Below are positions 27,945-35,997 of a DNA stretch of 64,000 nt, piece by piece. The position numbers and the translations under genes were made by a program. Each line of letters begins with the position of its first letter. Positions within the stretch are counted from its first letter, which is position 1. Origin of the DNA: an uncultured Pseudoxanthomonas sp. (GTDB taxonomy: Bacteria; Pseudomonadota; Gammaproteobacteria; Xanthomonadales; Xanthomonadaceae); the NCBI GenBank assembly GCA_946479745.1, contig CAMLGZ010000008.1, positions 1-64,000 on the forward strand. Direction: 5' to 3'. A model generated the notes under the pieces. That model made no database searches, had not been told where the DNA came from, and saw nothing but the letters and a program-made list of their open reading frames with translations.

Positions 27945-30900
27945 ATGCTGAATTTCTGGGTGGTGGCGCTGGCCAGCCTGGCTTGGCTGGGCCTGATGTT
28001 CGGCACGGCGTTGTACGGCGAACGGCATCCTGCGTTGTTCGCGCGTCACTGGCGGCATGTGTATTCGCTGTCGCTGGCCGTGCATTGCACTTCATGGACG
28101 TTCTACGGCACGGTGACGCAAGCGGCGCGTTATGGTTGGCCGCTGCCGCCGACTTTTCTGGGCGCGATCCTGTTCTACGCGCTGGCGGTGGCCTTCATGA
28201 TCCGGCTGGTGAAGCTGGCGCGCGAATCCAACGCCACTTCACTGGCCGACCTGATCGCCACGCGCCTGGGCAAGGATGCATGGCTGGCGGCGACCGTCAC
28301 GCTGGTGGCCGCGCTGGGTCTTATTCCCTACATCGCGTTACAGCTCAAGGCCATCGCCATGAGTTTCGCCACCTTGACCGTGGATGCCGGCGATGCCGCA
28401 GCGGTAGCGCCGGTGTGGCGCGACAGCGCGCTGTATGTTGCATTGGCCATGGCTCTGTTCGCGATGCTGTTCGGCACGCGCCGTGCCAGCGCTGCCGAAC
28501 ACAACCGCGGCCTGGTGTTGGCGATGGCCTTCGAGTCGCTGTTCAAGCTGGTGGCGATGCTGGCGCTGGGCGCCTTCGTATGGTTCGGGTTGAAGGCGAT
28601 GCCCGCCGTTGCATCGCAGATCGCACCATCGGAACCGGTCGGGGGTTTCGCACCGCTGGTGCTGCTGGGTGCGTTGGCGATGTTCATCCTTCCGCACCAG
28701 TTCCACGTAGGCGTGGTGGAATGCCGCGATGATCGCGATGTGCGCACCGCGCGCTGGCAGTTTCCGCTGTATCTGATCCTGATCGCATTGCCGGCATTGC
28801 CGTTGGCCCGCGCCGGCACCGCCTTGCTGGGCGATAGCGTGCCCTCGGACATGTATGCGCTGGCACTACCGTTTTCGCAGGGGCATGAAGGCGTGGCGCT
28901 GTTCGCTTTCCTGGGCGGGTTGAGCGCAGCCACCGGCATGGTGGTGGTCAGTACGCTGACGCTCAGCCTGATGATCGGCAACCACTGGTTCGCGCCGGGC
29001 CTGCTGCGCGGCGCGTGGTCGCGCGACAAGGGCGGCGACCGTCGCGGCGATCTGTTGCTGCTGCGGCGCGGCGGCATTCTGGTGATCATGCTGCTGGCCT
29101 GGGCCTACAGCCGTTTCAACAGCGGCAACGATGCATTGGCCGATATCGGTGCGGTTTCGTTCTCTGCGCTCGGCACGCTGGCGCCGGCGCTGGGTTTTGC
29201 GGTGTGGCGGCCGCAAACGCCTCCACGGGCGGCCATCATCGGCATCGCCGCCGGTTTCTCCGCGTGGGCGTGGGTGATGTTGATGCCGATGGTGGCGGCA
29301 TCGTTGGGCAATGAACCGGCATGGATGCGGTCCGGCCCGTTCGGGCAGGTCTGGCTATCGCCGCAGGGACTGTTCGGATTGACTGGCTGGAGTCCGCTGG
29401 GCCGCGCCGTCGGGGTCAGCTTGTTCGCGGGCATCGCCGCCACGCTGCTTGCGACCGCCTGGCGACGGGAAACGCCGCATCACTACGGCCGCAACCTGGA
29501 CAGGCAGGCGCTGCGCGACGCGGGCTTGCGGTTCCTGGCGCGCGAACGCGTCGAGCAGCTGCTGCAGGGTGCACCCGCGCAGGGCCCGGTGCCCGCATCG
29601 ACCGAATCGCGGATGGAACGCGAACTCTCCGCCGTACTAGGCTCGGCGTCGGCGCGATTGCTGTTGAACGCGGCGCGACGCGAAAGCGGGGAACTGGATG
29701 CGGTAGCGGCTATCGTCGGCGAGGTTTCCCAGGATCTGCGCTTCAACCAGCAGGTGCTGGAAGCTGCGCTGCAGAACATGAGCCAGGGCATCAGCGTGGT
29801 AGACCGGGAGCAGCGACTGGTCGCATGGAATCGCCGCTACGTCGAACTGTTCGGCTTCCCGGAAGAACTGCTGCAGGTCGGCCGCCCCATCGCCGACCTC
29901 ACCCGCTGGGCCTTGCAGCGCATGCCGCACCGCGGCTCGGACGAGGCCGCATTGCAACGCCGTGTCGCTTTCATGCGCGCCGGCACCGCGCACCTGACCG
30001 AGCGCGTGTTTCCGGATGGAAGCATCGTGGAAATCCGCGGAAATCCGATGCCAGGCGGCGGTTTTGTCGCCACCTATACCGACGTCACCGCCTCGCGCCA
30101 GGCCGAGCGCAATCTGAAGCAGGCCAACGAAACGCTGGAGCAGCGCGTTATCGACCGCACCGCCTTGCTGGAAACCGCCAAGCGCGAGGCCGAGCACGCC
30201 AATGATGCGAAAAGCCGCTTCCTCACCGCCATCGGCCACGACCTGTTGCAGCCTTTGCACGCCGCGCACCTGTTCACCGACGCGCTTTCGCAACAACTAC
30301 CCGAGAGCAGTCAGCGCGAATCCGTGCAGCAGATCCGCGGAGCGCTGGATTCGACCACCGATCTGCTGACCGGATTGTTGGACATGTCGCGGCTGGAGGC
30401 GGGCGGGCTGGTGCCGGAACCACGCGATTTCCCCTTGGCCGAAGTGCTGGAACCGCTGGTGTCCGAGTTCCGCGTGCTGGCCGGCGAGCGCGGCCTCTCG
30501 TTTTCGTATGTCTCCACGCGCATCTGGGTGCATACCGATCCGCAGCTGCTGCGGCGGATACTGCAGAACTTCCTCGCCAATGCGGTTCGTTATACGCAGA
30601 CGGGCGGAATCCTGTTCGGCGTGCGCCGGGTCGCAGGCGAGGTGCGCATCGAAGTGCACGACACCGGCCCGGGGATCGAGCTGGCCGACCAGCAGATGAT
30701 CTTCGAGGAGTTCCGCCGCGGCGACGATGCCAGCGGACAAGGACTTGGGCTTGGCCTTTCCATTGCCGACCGCATCGCGCACCTGTTGAAGGCGCCGCTT
30801 TCGCTACGCAGTCACAGCGGGCACGGGGCGATATTCGCCGTCACCTTGCCTCAGGTGCGGCCCTCGCACGCGCTTGCTTCGCCTGCTTTGGCAAAGCATG

Positions 30901-31286
30901 GGCTGGCGGGCCGCCGCGTGCTGGCGTTGGACAACGATGCCGCCTCGCTGGAAGCATTGCAGCGGGTGCTGGCGGGCTGGGGCTGCCAAGTGGCGCAGGC
31001 GCGCGATGGCGCCCAAGCCATGCAGCGTTCGGCCGACGCGGAGGCGGATCTGTGGTTGTTCGATTTCCATCTGGACGACGGCGATACCGGCGTTGCCGTG
31101 GCGCAGCGTCTGGCGCAACGTTTCGGGGCGCGGCCGTGTTTGATTCTGAGTGCGGACCTGACCGAAACCGTGCGTGCGGCCGTGCACGAAGCCGGCCTGT
31201 TGCTGCTGGCCAAACCGGTGCGCCCTTTGGCGCTGAAATCCGTCCTGGACCGGATGATCGCCAGCAGCGGCGTGCCTGTGTCGTAG
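27945..31286 (+). CDS. Hybrid sensor histidine kinase with N-terminal solute:sodium-symporter domain (CrbS/MxtR type)
   Basis: 1113 aa from the ATG at 27945. Residues 1 to about 510 form an SSF-like module with about 13 transmembrane helices (SWTFYGTVTQAARYG, IPYIALQLKAIAMSF, GMVVVSTLTLSLMIGNHWF). A PAS_7 domain follows (ALQNMSQGISVVDREQRLVAWNRRYVELF in pieces), then HisKA with the phosphoacceptor in KSRFLTAIGHDLLQPLHAAHLF, HATPase (NFLANAVRYTQTGG, DTGPGIE, GLGLGLSIADRIAHLL) and a C-terminal receiver (LFDFHLDDGDTG, conserved Asp; Lys in LAKPVRP). This order is that of CrbS/MxtR/NahK-like kinases, which sense metabolic state and signal to a NarL-type regulator. A matching regulator is at 32412-33077. 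The stop codon TAG lies inside a REP palindrome. Confidence 0.92.
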   Translation: MLNFWVVALASLAWLGLMFGTALYGERHPALFARHWRHVYSLSLAVHCTSWTFYGTVTQAARYGWPLPPTFLGAILFYALAVAFMIRLVKLARESNATSLADLIATRLGKDAWLAATVTLVAALGLIPYIALQLKAIAMSFATLTVDAGDAAAVAPVWRDSALYVALAMALFAMLFGTRRASAAEHNRGLVLAMAFESLFKLVAMLALGAFVWFGLKAMPAVASQIAPSEPVGGFAPLVLLGALAMFILPHQFHVGVVECRDDRDVRTARWQFPLYLILIALPALPLARAGTALLGDSVPSDMYALALPFSQGHEGVALFAFLGGLSAATGMVVVSTLTLSLMIGNHWFAPGLLRGAWSRDKGGDRRGDLLLLRRGGILVIMLLAWAYSRFNSGNDALADIGAVSFSALGTLAPALGFAVWRPQTPPRAAIIGIAAGFSAWAWVMLMPMVAASLGNEPAWMRSGPFGQVWLSPQGLFGLTGWSPLGRAVGVSLFAGIAATLLATAWRRETPHHYGRNLDRQALRDAGLRFLARERVEQLLQGAPAQGPVPASTESRMERELSAVLGSASARLLLNAARRESGELDAVAAIVGEVSQDLRFNQQVLEAALQNMSQGISVVDREQRLVAWNRRYVELFGFPEELLQVGRPIADLTRWALQRMPHRGSDEAALQRRVAFMRAGTAHLTERVFPDGSIVEIRGNPMPGGGFVATYTDVTASRQAERNLKQANETLEQRVIDRTALLETAKREAEHANDAKSRFLTAIGHDLLQPLHAAHLFTDALSQQLPESSQRESVQQIRGALDSTTDLLTGLLDMSRLEAGGLVPEPRDFPLAEVLEPLVSEFRVLAGERGLSFSYVSTRIWVHTDPQLLRRILQNFLANAVRYTQTGGILFGVRRVAGEVRIEVHDTGPGIELADQQMIFEEFRRGDDASGQGLGLGLSIADRIAHLLKAPLSLRSHSGHGAIFAVTLPQVRPSHALASPALAKHGLAGRRVLALDNDAASLEALQRVLAGWGCQVAQARDGAQAMQRSADAEADLWLFDFHLDDGDTGVAVAQRLAQRFGARPCLILSADLTETVRAAVHEAGLLLLAKPVRPLALKSVLDRMIASSGVPVS

Positions 31287-31340
31287 GAGCGACGTGAGTC
31301 GCGAAACGGTGGGCTGCTTCGCGACTCACGTCGCTCCTAC
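31283..31340. repeat. REP palindrome GTAGGAGCGACGTGAGTCGC
   Basis: 20-bp arms (31283-31302 and 31321-31340) around an 18-nt loop, perfectly complementary. Its first TAG is the stop codon of the preceding histidine kinase. Same family as 38471-38508. Confidence 0.9.
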
Positions 31341-31418
31341 ATCGCTCCTACACGCGGCGATGCACATGATCGCGCGCGTCGCTTTACAATGCGCATCTTT
31401 CGCAATGCGCCGTCCTCC

Positions 31419-31907
31419 ATGCCTTATACCCCCATCGTCGCCACCCTGGGCTATGTGCTTTCTCCCGACCGCTCGCAGGTGTTGCTGATCCATCGCAATG
31501 CGCGTGCCGACGATCAGCACTTGGGAAAATACAACGGTCTGGGCGGCAAGATAGAGCGCGATGAAGATGTGGTGGCGGGCATGCGCCGCGAGATCCACGA
31601 GGAAGCCGGCATCGACTGCGATGCGCTGTCGTTGCGCGGGACCATCAGCTGGCCCGGCTTCGGCAAGCATGGGGAAGACTGGCTGGGGTTCCTGTTCCTG
31701 ATCACCGCCTATTCCGGCACGCCTTACGCAAGCAATCCGGAAGGCACGCTGGAATGGGTGCCGGTGGGCGACATCATGCAACTGCCGCTCTGGGACGGCG
31801 ACCGGCATTTCCTGCCGCTGGTGTTCGACGCCGATCCGCGCGGTTTCCACGGTGTGATGCCGTACCGCGACGGAAAAATGGTGTCGTGGACGTTTTCGCG
31901 CGTGTGA
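31419..31907 (+). CDS. Nudix hydrolase, 8-oxo-dGTP diphosphatase-like
   Basis: 162 aa from the ATG at 31419 (MPYTPIVATLGYVL). The Nudix box is complete: GGKIERDEDVVAGMR followed by REIHEEAGI (Gx5Ex7REUxEExGU). Preceding NARADDQHLGKYNGL and following WPGFGKHGEDWLGFLFLI resemble MutT-like 8-oxo-dGTP diphosphatases of about 155 aa. Likely cleanses the nucleotide pool; substrate assignment by family only. An upstream in-frame Met at 31389 would add ten residues and is less likely. Stands alone after the REP. Confidence 0.88.
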   Translation: MPYTPIVATLGYVLSPDRSQVLLIHRNARADDQHLGKYNGLGGKIERDEDVVAGMRREIHEEAGIDCDALSLRGTISWPGFGKHGEDWLGFLFLITAYSGTPYASNPEGTLEWVPVGDIMQLPLWDGDRHFLPLVFDADPRGFHGVMPYRDGKMVSWTFSRV

Positions 31908-31960
31908 CGTAGGTCGGGGCTACGCCCCCGATGCAGCGACCCAATTCCAGACGCAGCGAC

Positions 31961-32410
31961 TCACTCCAATATCTTGAAGTAAACGTGCTGGCTCTTGCGG
32001 CGTACGAAGCCGATGCCTTCGTAGAACGGATGCGATTCGGTCCGTACGGTGTTGGAGCGCACCATCACCGCATCAAATCCGTGCTGCCTCACCCAGTTCT
32101 CCGCCGCCGACACCAGCCTCCTGCCGGTGCCCGAACGCCGCGCATCGGCATCCACTACCAGGCCGACTATTTCCGCCTTGCGCCCGGTTTCCAGACTGGT
32201 ACGCAGTTCTACCCCGATCCAGCCCAGCAGCTTGTTGCCGTCTTCGACGACAAACACCTGGCGGTCGCCGGCCGAAAGCACTACGCCCAGTCGCGCGGTC
32301 ATGTCTTCGACCGAGGCCGGGTAACCCAATTCCACGCAAAGACGCGTGATCTCCGCCGCATCGGCCATGCCGGCGGGGCGCAGGGAGGGGCGGGGGTTCG
32401 CGTCGGTCAT
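31961..32410 (-). CDS. GNAT-family N-acetyltransferase
   Basis: 149 aa. GNAT fold: LRPAGMADAAEITRLCVELGY, RQVFVVEDGNKLLGWIGVEL, AEIVGLVVDADARRSGTGRRLV (acetyl-CoA pyrophosphate loop R-R-x-G-x-G-R, preceded by the V-x-x-x-x-R pattern), FYEGIGFVRRKSQHVYFKIL. Its start lies 1 nt after the stop of the upstream response-regulator gene, so it is co-transcribed and probably translationally coupled with it. Substrate unknown. Confidence 0.88.
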   Translation of the reverse strand: MTDANPRPSLRPAGMADAAEITRLCVELGYPASVEDMTARLGVVLSAGDRQVFVVEDGNKLLGWIGVELRTSLETGRKAEIVGLVVDADARRSGTGRRLVSAAENWVRQHGFDAVMVRSNTVRTESHPFYEGIGFVRRKSQHVYFKILE

Positions 32411-32411
32411 C

Positions 32412-33077
32412 TCAGCCTTCCATCTGCCGCGCCGGATCGCTGAGCTCCAGCTCCCGCAGCACTACACCGGCCTGGGTCCGGTTGCGCACGCCCATGCGCT
32501 CGAAAATCGCGGTCAGGTGCGCCTTCACGGTGCGCTCCTGCACGTCCAGGCGGTCTGCGATCTGCTTGTTCAACAGGCCTTCGGCCACCAGGGTAAGCAC
32601 GCGGAACTGCTGCGGGGAAAGGCTGGCCAGGCGGGCGGCCAGTTCTGCGTCGTGCTGGGAGGATTGCGCGCGCGCCACCGAGGCGCGCAACGAAGACGGC
32701 AGCCATTGCTCGCAGGCCAGCACGCTGCGGATCGCCTCGCGCAGCTCGTCCAGTCCGGCGCTTTTGGGAAGGTAGCCCGCGGCGCCATGATCCAACGCGC
32801 GCCGCACCACGCGCGGGTCGTCGTTGGCCGAAACCACCACCACCGCGACTTCCGGGTATTGCGCGCGGATCGCGGCCAGCCCTGCCAGCCCGTGGTTGCC
32901 CGGCATATGCAGGTCCAGCAACACCAGGTCGACGTCGGCGTTCGCTTCCAGCGCGGAGAGCACTCCCTCCAGCGATTCGGCTTCCAACACCGACAGTTGC
33001 GCCACGGCATCGGCGGCGGCGCCACGCAGCGCTGCGCGGAACAGCGGATGGTCGTCGGCGATCAGCAGCTTGGGCAT
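32412..33077 (-). CDS. NarL/LuxR-family response regulator (CrbR/ErdR-like)
   Basis: 221 aa from the ATG at 33077. Receiver domain: LLIADDHPLFRAAL (acidic pair), DVDLVLLDLHMPGNHG (phospho-Asp in LLDLHMP), VVVVSANDD, AAGYLPKSAG (Lys). C-terminal LuxR HTH: LSPQQFRVLTLVAEGLLNKQIADRLDVQERTVKAHLTAIFERMGVRNRTQA in pieces. The best partner is the SSF-type hybrid kinase at 27945-31286; such pairs (CrbS/CrbR, MxtR/ErdR) control acetate and short-chain acid use in other proteobacteria. The frame stays open far upstream, but that part is antisense to the oligomer hydrolase. Confidence 0.9.
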   Translation of the reverse strand: MPKLLIADDHPLFRAALRGAAADAVAQLSVLEAESLEGVLSALEANADVDLVLLDLHMPGNHGLAGLAAIRAQYPEVAVVVVSANDDPRVVRRALDHGAAGYLPKSAGLDELREAIRSVLACEQWLPSSLRASVARAQSSQHDAELAARLASLSPQQFRVLTLVAEGLLNKQIADRLDVQERTVKAHLTAIFERMGVRNRTQAGVVLRELELSDPARQMEG

Positions 33078-33158
33078 GCGGGTGCAACGTCCATGACGGG
33101 TGCGCGCGGCGCGCGGGGCGGGGAGGAACCCTATCAGCATAGAGGCACCGGCAGCGTG

Positions 33159-33170
33159 GTACCAAAGTAC
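33159..33170. promoter_or_regulatory. GTAC-N4-GTAC motif between the response regulator and oligomer hydrolase
   Basis: GTACCAAAGTAC, 10 of 12 bases identical to the element at 25499. It lies 36 bp before the hydrolase ATG, with TAGCTT (33195-33200) 24 nt downstream, and 81 bp upstream of the response-regulator start. Confidence 0.6.
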
Positions 33171-33206
33171 GATGACGCCAGTGGCGGGGCGGGGTAGCTT
33201 GGGCGC

Positions 33207-35060
33207 ATGAACCAGAATCCGTCCTTGCGCGCTGCCGCCGCGCTGCTGGCCTGCCTGATTGGCGCGTCTTGCAGCACCACCCATTCCCTTGGCGCCAAGG
33301 AGGCGTCGGCGATGATCCAGCCTCAGCGGGAGACCGTGCATCGCGACAACGACGACCTGCTGACCGCCGGGTTGGGGATAACCGGATTGCGCGCGATGAC
33401 GCCGCCGGCGTTCGCTGACGCCGCTCATCCGACCGCCGGAGAGCTGCGTCGCCGCGCCATCTGGAACAACTGGCGCGGCATTGCCGACCTTTCGCCGACC
33501 GGCGGCTATGGCGAGGTCTACGGCAGCATGGCCAGCGTGCCGGGGCGCGAATTCTCCGCTTTCGCCACCGTGCCCGGCGCACGCCAGCCGCATCGCGTGC
33601 TGGTGCAGGTGCCCGACGCCTTCGACCTGAACAAGCGCTGCGTGGTGGTGACCGCTTCGTCCGGCTCGCGTGGCATCTACGGGGCTATTGCCGTGGCCGG
33701 TCCGTGGGCATTGCCGAAAGGTTGCGCAGTGGCCTACACCGACAAGGGTGCCGGCACCGACTACTACGACCTGGAGACGCGTACCGGCGTGCGCCTGGAT
33801 GGAACGCGCGGCGGCGACGGCGATGCCTTGGCGTTCCAGCCGGAGGTTCCGGCCGGGGCTTCCGGGGTGGCTTTCAAGCATGCGCATTCCAGCGACAACC
33901 CGGAAGCCGATTGGGGTCGGCATGTGAAGCAGGCCGCCGAATTCGCGCTGGCATCGCTGGGCCGTGCCTTCCCGCAGGCCGCGCCTTTCACTTTCGGCAA
34001 CACGCGCATCATCGCGGTCGGCATCTCCAATGGTGGCGGCGCGGTGCTGCGCGCGGCCGAGCTGGAAGGCGACGCCGCCGATGAAAACTGGCTAGATGCG
34101 GTGGTCGCCGGCGAACCGAATGTGTACGTGCCCGGGGCCGGCAGCCGCACGCTGTACGACTACACCACTGAAGCGGCCCTGCTGATGCCCTGCGCGCTGT
34201 TGCGGCTGCACGCCGATTCGCTGCCGCAGCCGCCGTTGCGCGCGCAGGCCGAGCCGTTATGGGCCGCGCGTTGCGCCGCATTGAAAAGCGCAGGACTGAT
34301 CGACGGCGCCGACGCACCGGCGCAGGCGAAAGACGCTTACGAAAAACTCCGCGCCCATGGCTGGACCGATGAGGCGTTGACCGCCGGCGCCTTGAGCGTG
34401 GGCTTCGATCTGTGGCGCGCGGTGGCTGTGACTTACGCATCGGCCTATGCGCGCGCCGGCATCGGCGGGCATCCCTGCGGGTATTCGTTCGCCGCGCAGA
34501 ATGCCGATTTCTCGCCACGCGCTTCCACCGAAGCCGAGCGCAACGCCTGGTTCGCCGACGGCAGCGGCATTCCTCCCGGGGCCGGCGTGGGCATCATCGA
34601 CAGCAAACTGGCGCCACCGGATTTCACTCTGCCCGGATTGCAGTGCCTGCGCGGGCTGCTGGATGCCGGCGGCGACACGCCTTTCGCCAAGGGAGTGGCG
34701 CAAACGCAGGCGTCGGTGCCGCGCAAGGGTCTGCCGGTAGTGGTGGTGCATGGCCTGGATGACGGACTGGTGCCGCCCGCCTTCAGCAGCGCGCCTTACG
34801 TGGCCGCAGCCAAGGCCGCCGGTCGTGATGTCAGCTACTGGCAGATCAAGCATGCGCAGCATTTCGACGGCTTCCTTGCCTTGCCTGCGTATGGGGCGCG
34901 ATACGTGCCGGTGCTTCCCTACGTCTACGCGGCGCTGGACCAGGTGTCGGCGCAACTCGACGGCAAGGGGCGCCAGCCGGTGGATGCGGTGATCGAATCC
35001 AAGCCACGTGGCACGAGCGCGGTGGAAGCGGCCCAGTTCGCGATTCCTGTACAGCCCTGA
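33207..35060 (+). CDS. D-(-)-3-hydroxybutyrate oligomer hydrolase, lipoprotein
   Basis: 617 aa. Lipoprotein signal: RAAAALLACLIGASC with Cys at about residue 22. The chain matches the 3-hydroxybutyrate oligomer hydrolase family (EC 3.1.1.22): GGYGEVYGSMASVPGREF, VLVQVPDAFDLNKRCVVVTASSGSRGIYGAI, AYTDKGAGTDYYDL, and the nucleophile motif VGISNGGGAVLRA with Ser274. Near the end are VVVVHGLDDGLVPPAFSS (acid) and KHAQHFDGFLALP (His). It cleaves oligomers released from poly-3-hydroxybutyrate to monomer. The lipoprotein signal places it in the envelope. It stands behind a motif shared with the TonB receptor promoter. Confidence 0.88.
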   Translation: MNQNPSLRAAAALLACLIGASCSTTHSLGAKEASAMIQPQRETVHRDNDDLLTAGLGITGLRAMTPPAFADAAHPTAGELRRRAIWNNWRGIADLSPTGGYGEVYGSMASVPGREFSAFATVPGARQPHRVLVQVPDAFDLNKRCVVVTASSGSRGIYGAIAVAGPWALPKGCAVAYTDKGAGTDYYDLETRTGVRLDGTRGGDGDALAFQPEVPAGASGVAFKHAHSSDNPEADWGRHVKQAAEFALASLGRAFPQAAPFTFGNTRIIAVGISNGGGAVLRAAELEGDAADENWLDAVVAGEPNVYVPGAGSRTLYDYTTEAALLMPCALLRLHADSLPQPPLRAQAEPLWAARCAALKSAGLIDGADAPAQAKDAYEKLRAHGWTDEALTAGALSVGFDLWRAVAVTYASAYARAGIGGHPCGYSFAAQNADFSPRASTEAERNAWFADGSGIPPGAGVGIIDSKLAPPDFTLPGLQCLRGLLDAGGDTPFAKGVAQTQASVPRKGLPVVVVHGLDDGLVPPAFSSAPYVAAAKAAGRDVSYWQIKHAQHFDGFLALPAYGARYVPVLPYVYAALDQVSAQLDGKGRQPVDAVIESKPRGTSAVEAAQFAIPVQP

Positions 35061-35154
35061 TCGCAGGAAGCCGGTCGGACGTCTGCGCTCTTCCCCTTGC
35101 AGTCTTAACGCCGGGTTTGGCAGTCTTGGGTCCCTGATCGAACGCGGACCCCGC

Positions 35155-35769
35155 ATGCCCCGCCATTTTTCCATGCTGCGCGACTTCCACCTGGCCGACT
35201 GGTTCACCCTGGCCAATGCCTTCTGCGGCACCGGCGCGGTGTTCGCATCGATGCGTTACCTGCACGAAGGCCGGGTGAACGATTTGCTGGCCGGCATGGC
35301 GCTGATCCCGCTGGCCTTCATTTTCGATGCGCTGGACGGACGCATCGCGCGTTGGCGCAAGTCCTCGTCCACTCTGGGCCGCGAATTGGATTCGCTGGCC
35401 GATGTGATCTCTTTCGGCGTCGCCCCGGCCGCGCTGGCCTACGCCTGCGGGTTGCAAGGCGGCTGGGACTGGGTGGTGCTGAGCTATTTCGTGTGTTGCG
35501 GGGTCAGCCGCCTGGCGCGCTACAACGTCACCGCCGAGCAGCTGTCGGGGGAAGACGACAAGGTGAAATACTTCGAAGGCACCCCCATTCCCACCAGCCT
35601 GCTGCTGGTAGTCCTGCTTGCCGTCGCCGCTACCAGCGGCAATCTGGGGGAATCGATATGGTTCGGTTCGCTGCGCCTGGGGCCGTGGCTGCTGCATCCG
35701 CTGGTGCTGGTGTTCGCAGTGTCCGGCTCCTTGATGATCAGCAAGACGCTGCGCATCCCCAAGCCTTGA
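35155..35769 (+). CDS. pssA: CDP-diacylglycerol-serine O-phosphatidyltransferase
   Basis: 204 aa from the ATG at 35155. The CDP-alcohol phosphotransferase signature is complete: DGRIAR then WRKSSSTL, G-REL-D-SLA-D (DGx2ARx8Gx3Dx3D). Several transmembrane helices: LIPLAFIFDAL, VISFGVAPAALAYA, LLLVVLLAVAATS, LVLVFAVSGSLMI. TLANAFCG near the N-terminus and YFEGTPIPTS fit the membrane-bound PssA branch rather than phosphatidylglycerophosphate synthase. It makes phosphatidylserine in the inner membrane, the first step to phosphatidylethanolamine. Stands alone between PHB genes. Confidence 0.88.
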   Translation: MPRHFSMLRDFHLADWFTLANAFCGTGAVFASMRYLHEGRVNDLLAGMALIPLAFIFDALDGRIARWRKSSSTLGRELDSLADVISFGVAPAALAYACGLQGGWDWVVLSYFVCCGVSRLARYNVTAEQLSGEDDKVKYFEGTPIPTSLLLVVLLAVAATSGNLGESIWFGSLRLGPWLLHPLVLVFAVSGSLMISKTLRIPKP

Positions 35770-35821
35770 ACGAAACGGGAAATACGGCAAGGGATTCAGG
35801 CCAAGAAGTTGGAGTCGAACC

Positions 35822-35844
35822 CCTCTCCCGTTCACGGGAGAGGG
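35822..35844. repeat. CCTCTCCCG/CGGGAGAGG palindrome
   Basis: CCTCTCCCG-TTCA-CGGGAGAGG plus GTGCCGAAGGCGGGTGAGGG, a dispersed intergenic repeat type. It lies between pssA and phaE and may also stop pssA transcription. Confidence 0.65.
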
Positions 35845-35997
35845 TGCCGAAGGCGGGTGAGGGAGGGCCGGAGCCGATCTGAATCAGCGCATGGGTTCAT
35901 ATCGAGTGAGTTCGCTACGAGGGCGGCAACATCCAGAAATAACCGCGAGGAAACCGCCCATTGCTATGATCGGCCGGCAAGCCTTGGAGGGTAGCGA

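Noticed and set aside
25536..28085. 849-codon minus-strand frame
   Set aside because: Antisense to the TonB-dependent receptor; a product of high GC content.
33078..33923. Upstream extension of the response-regulator frame on the minus strand
   Set aside because: It is antisense to the oligomer hydrolase gene; the receiver domain begins exactly at the ATG at 33077.
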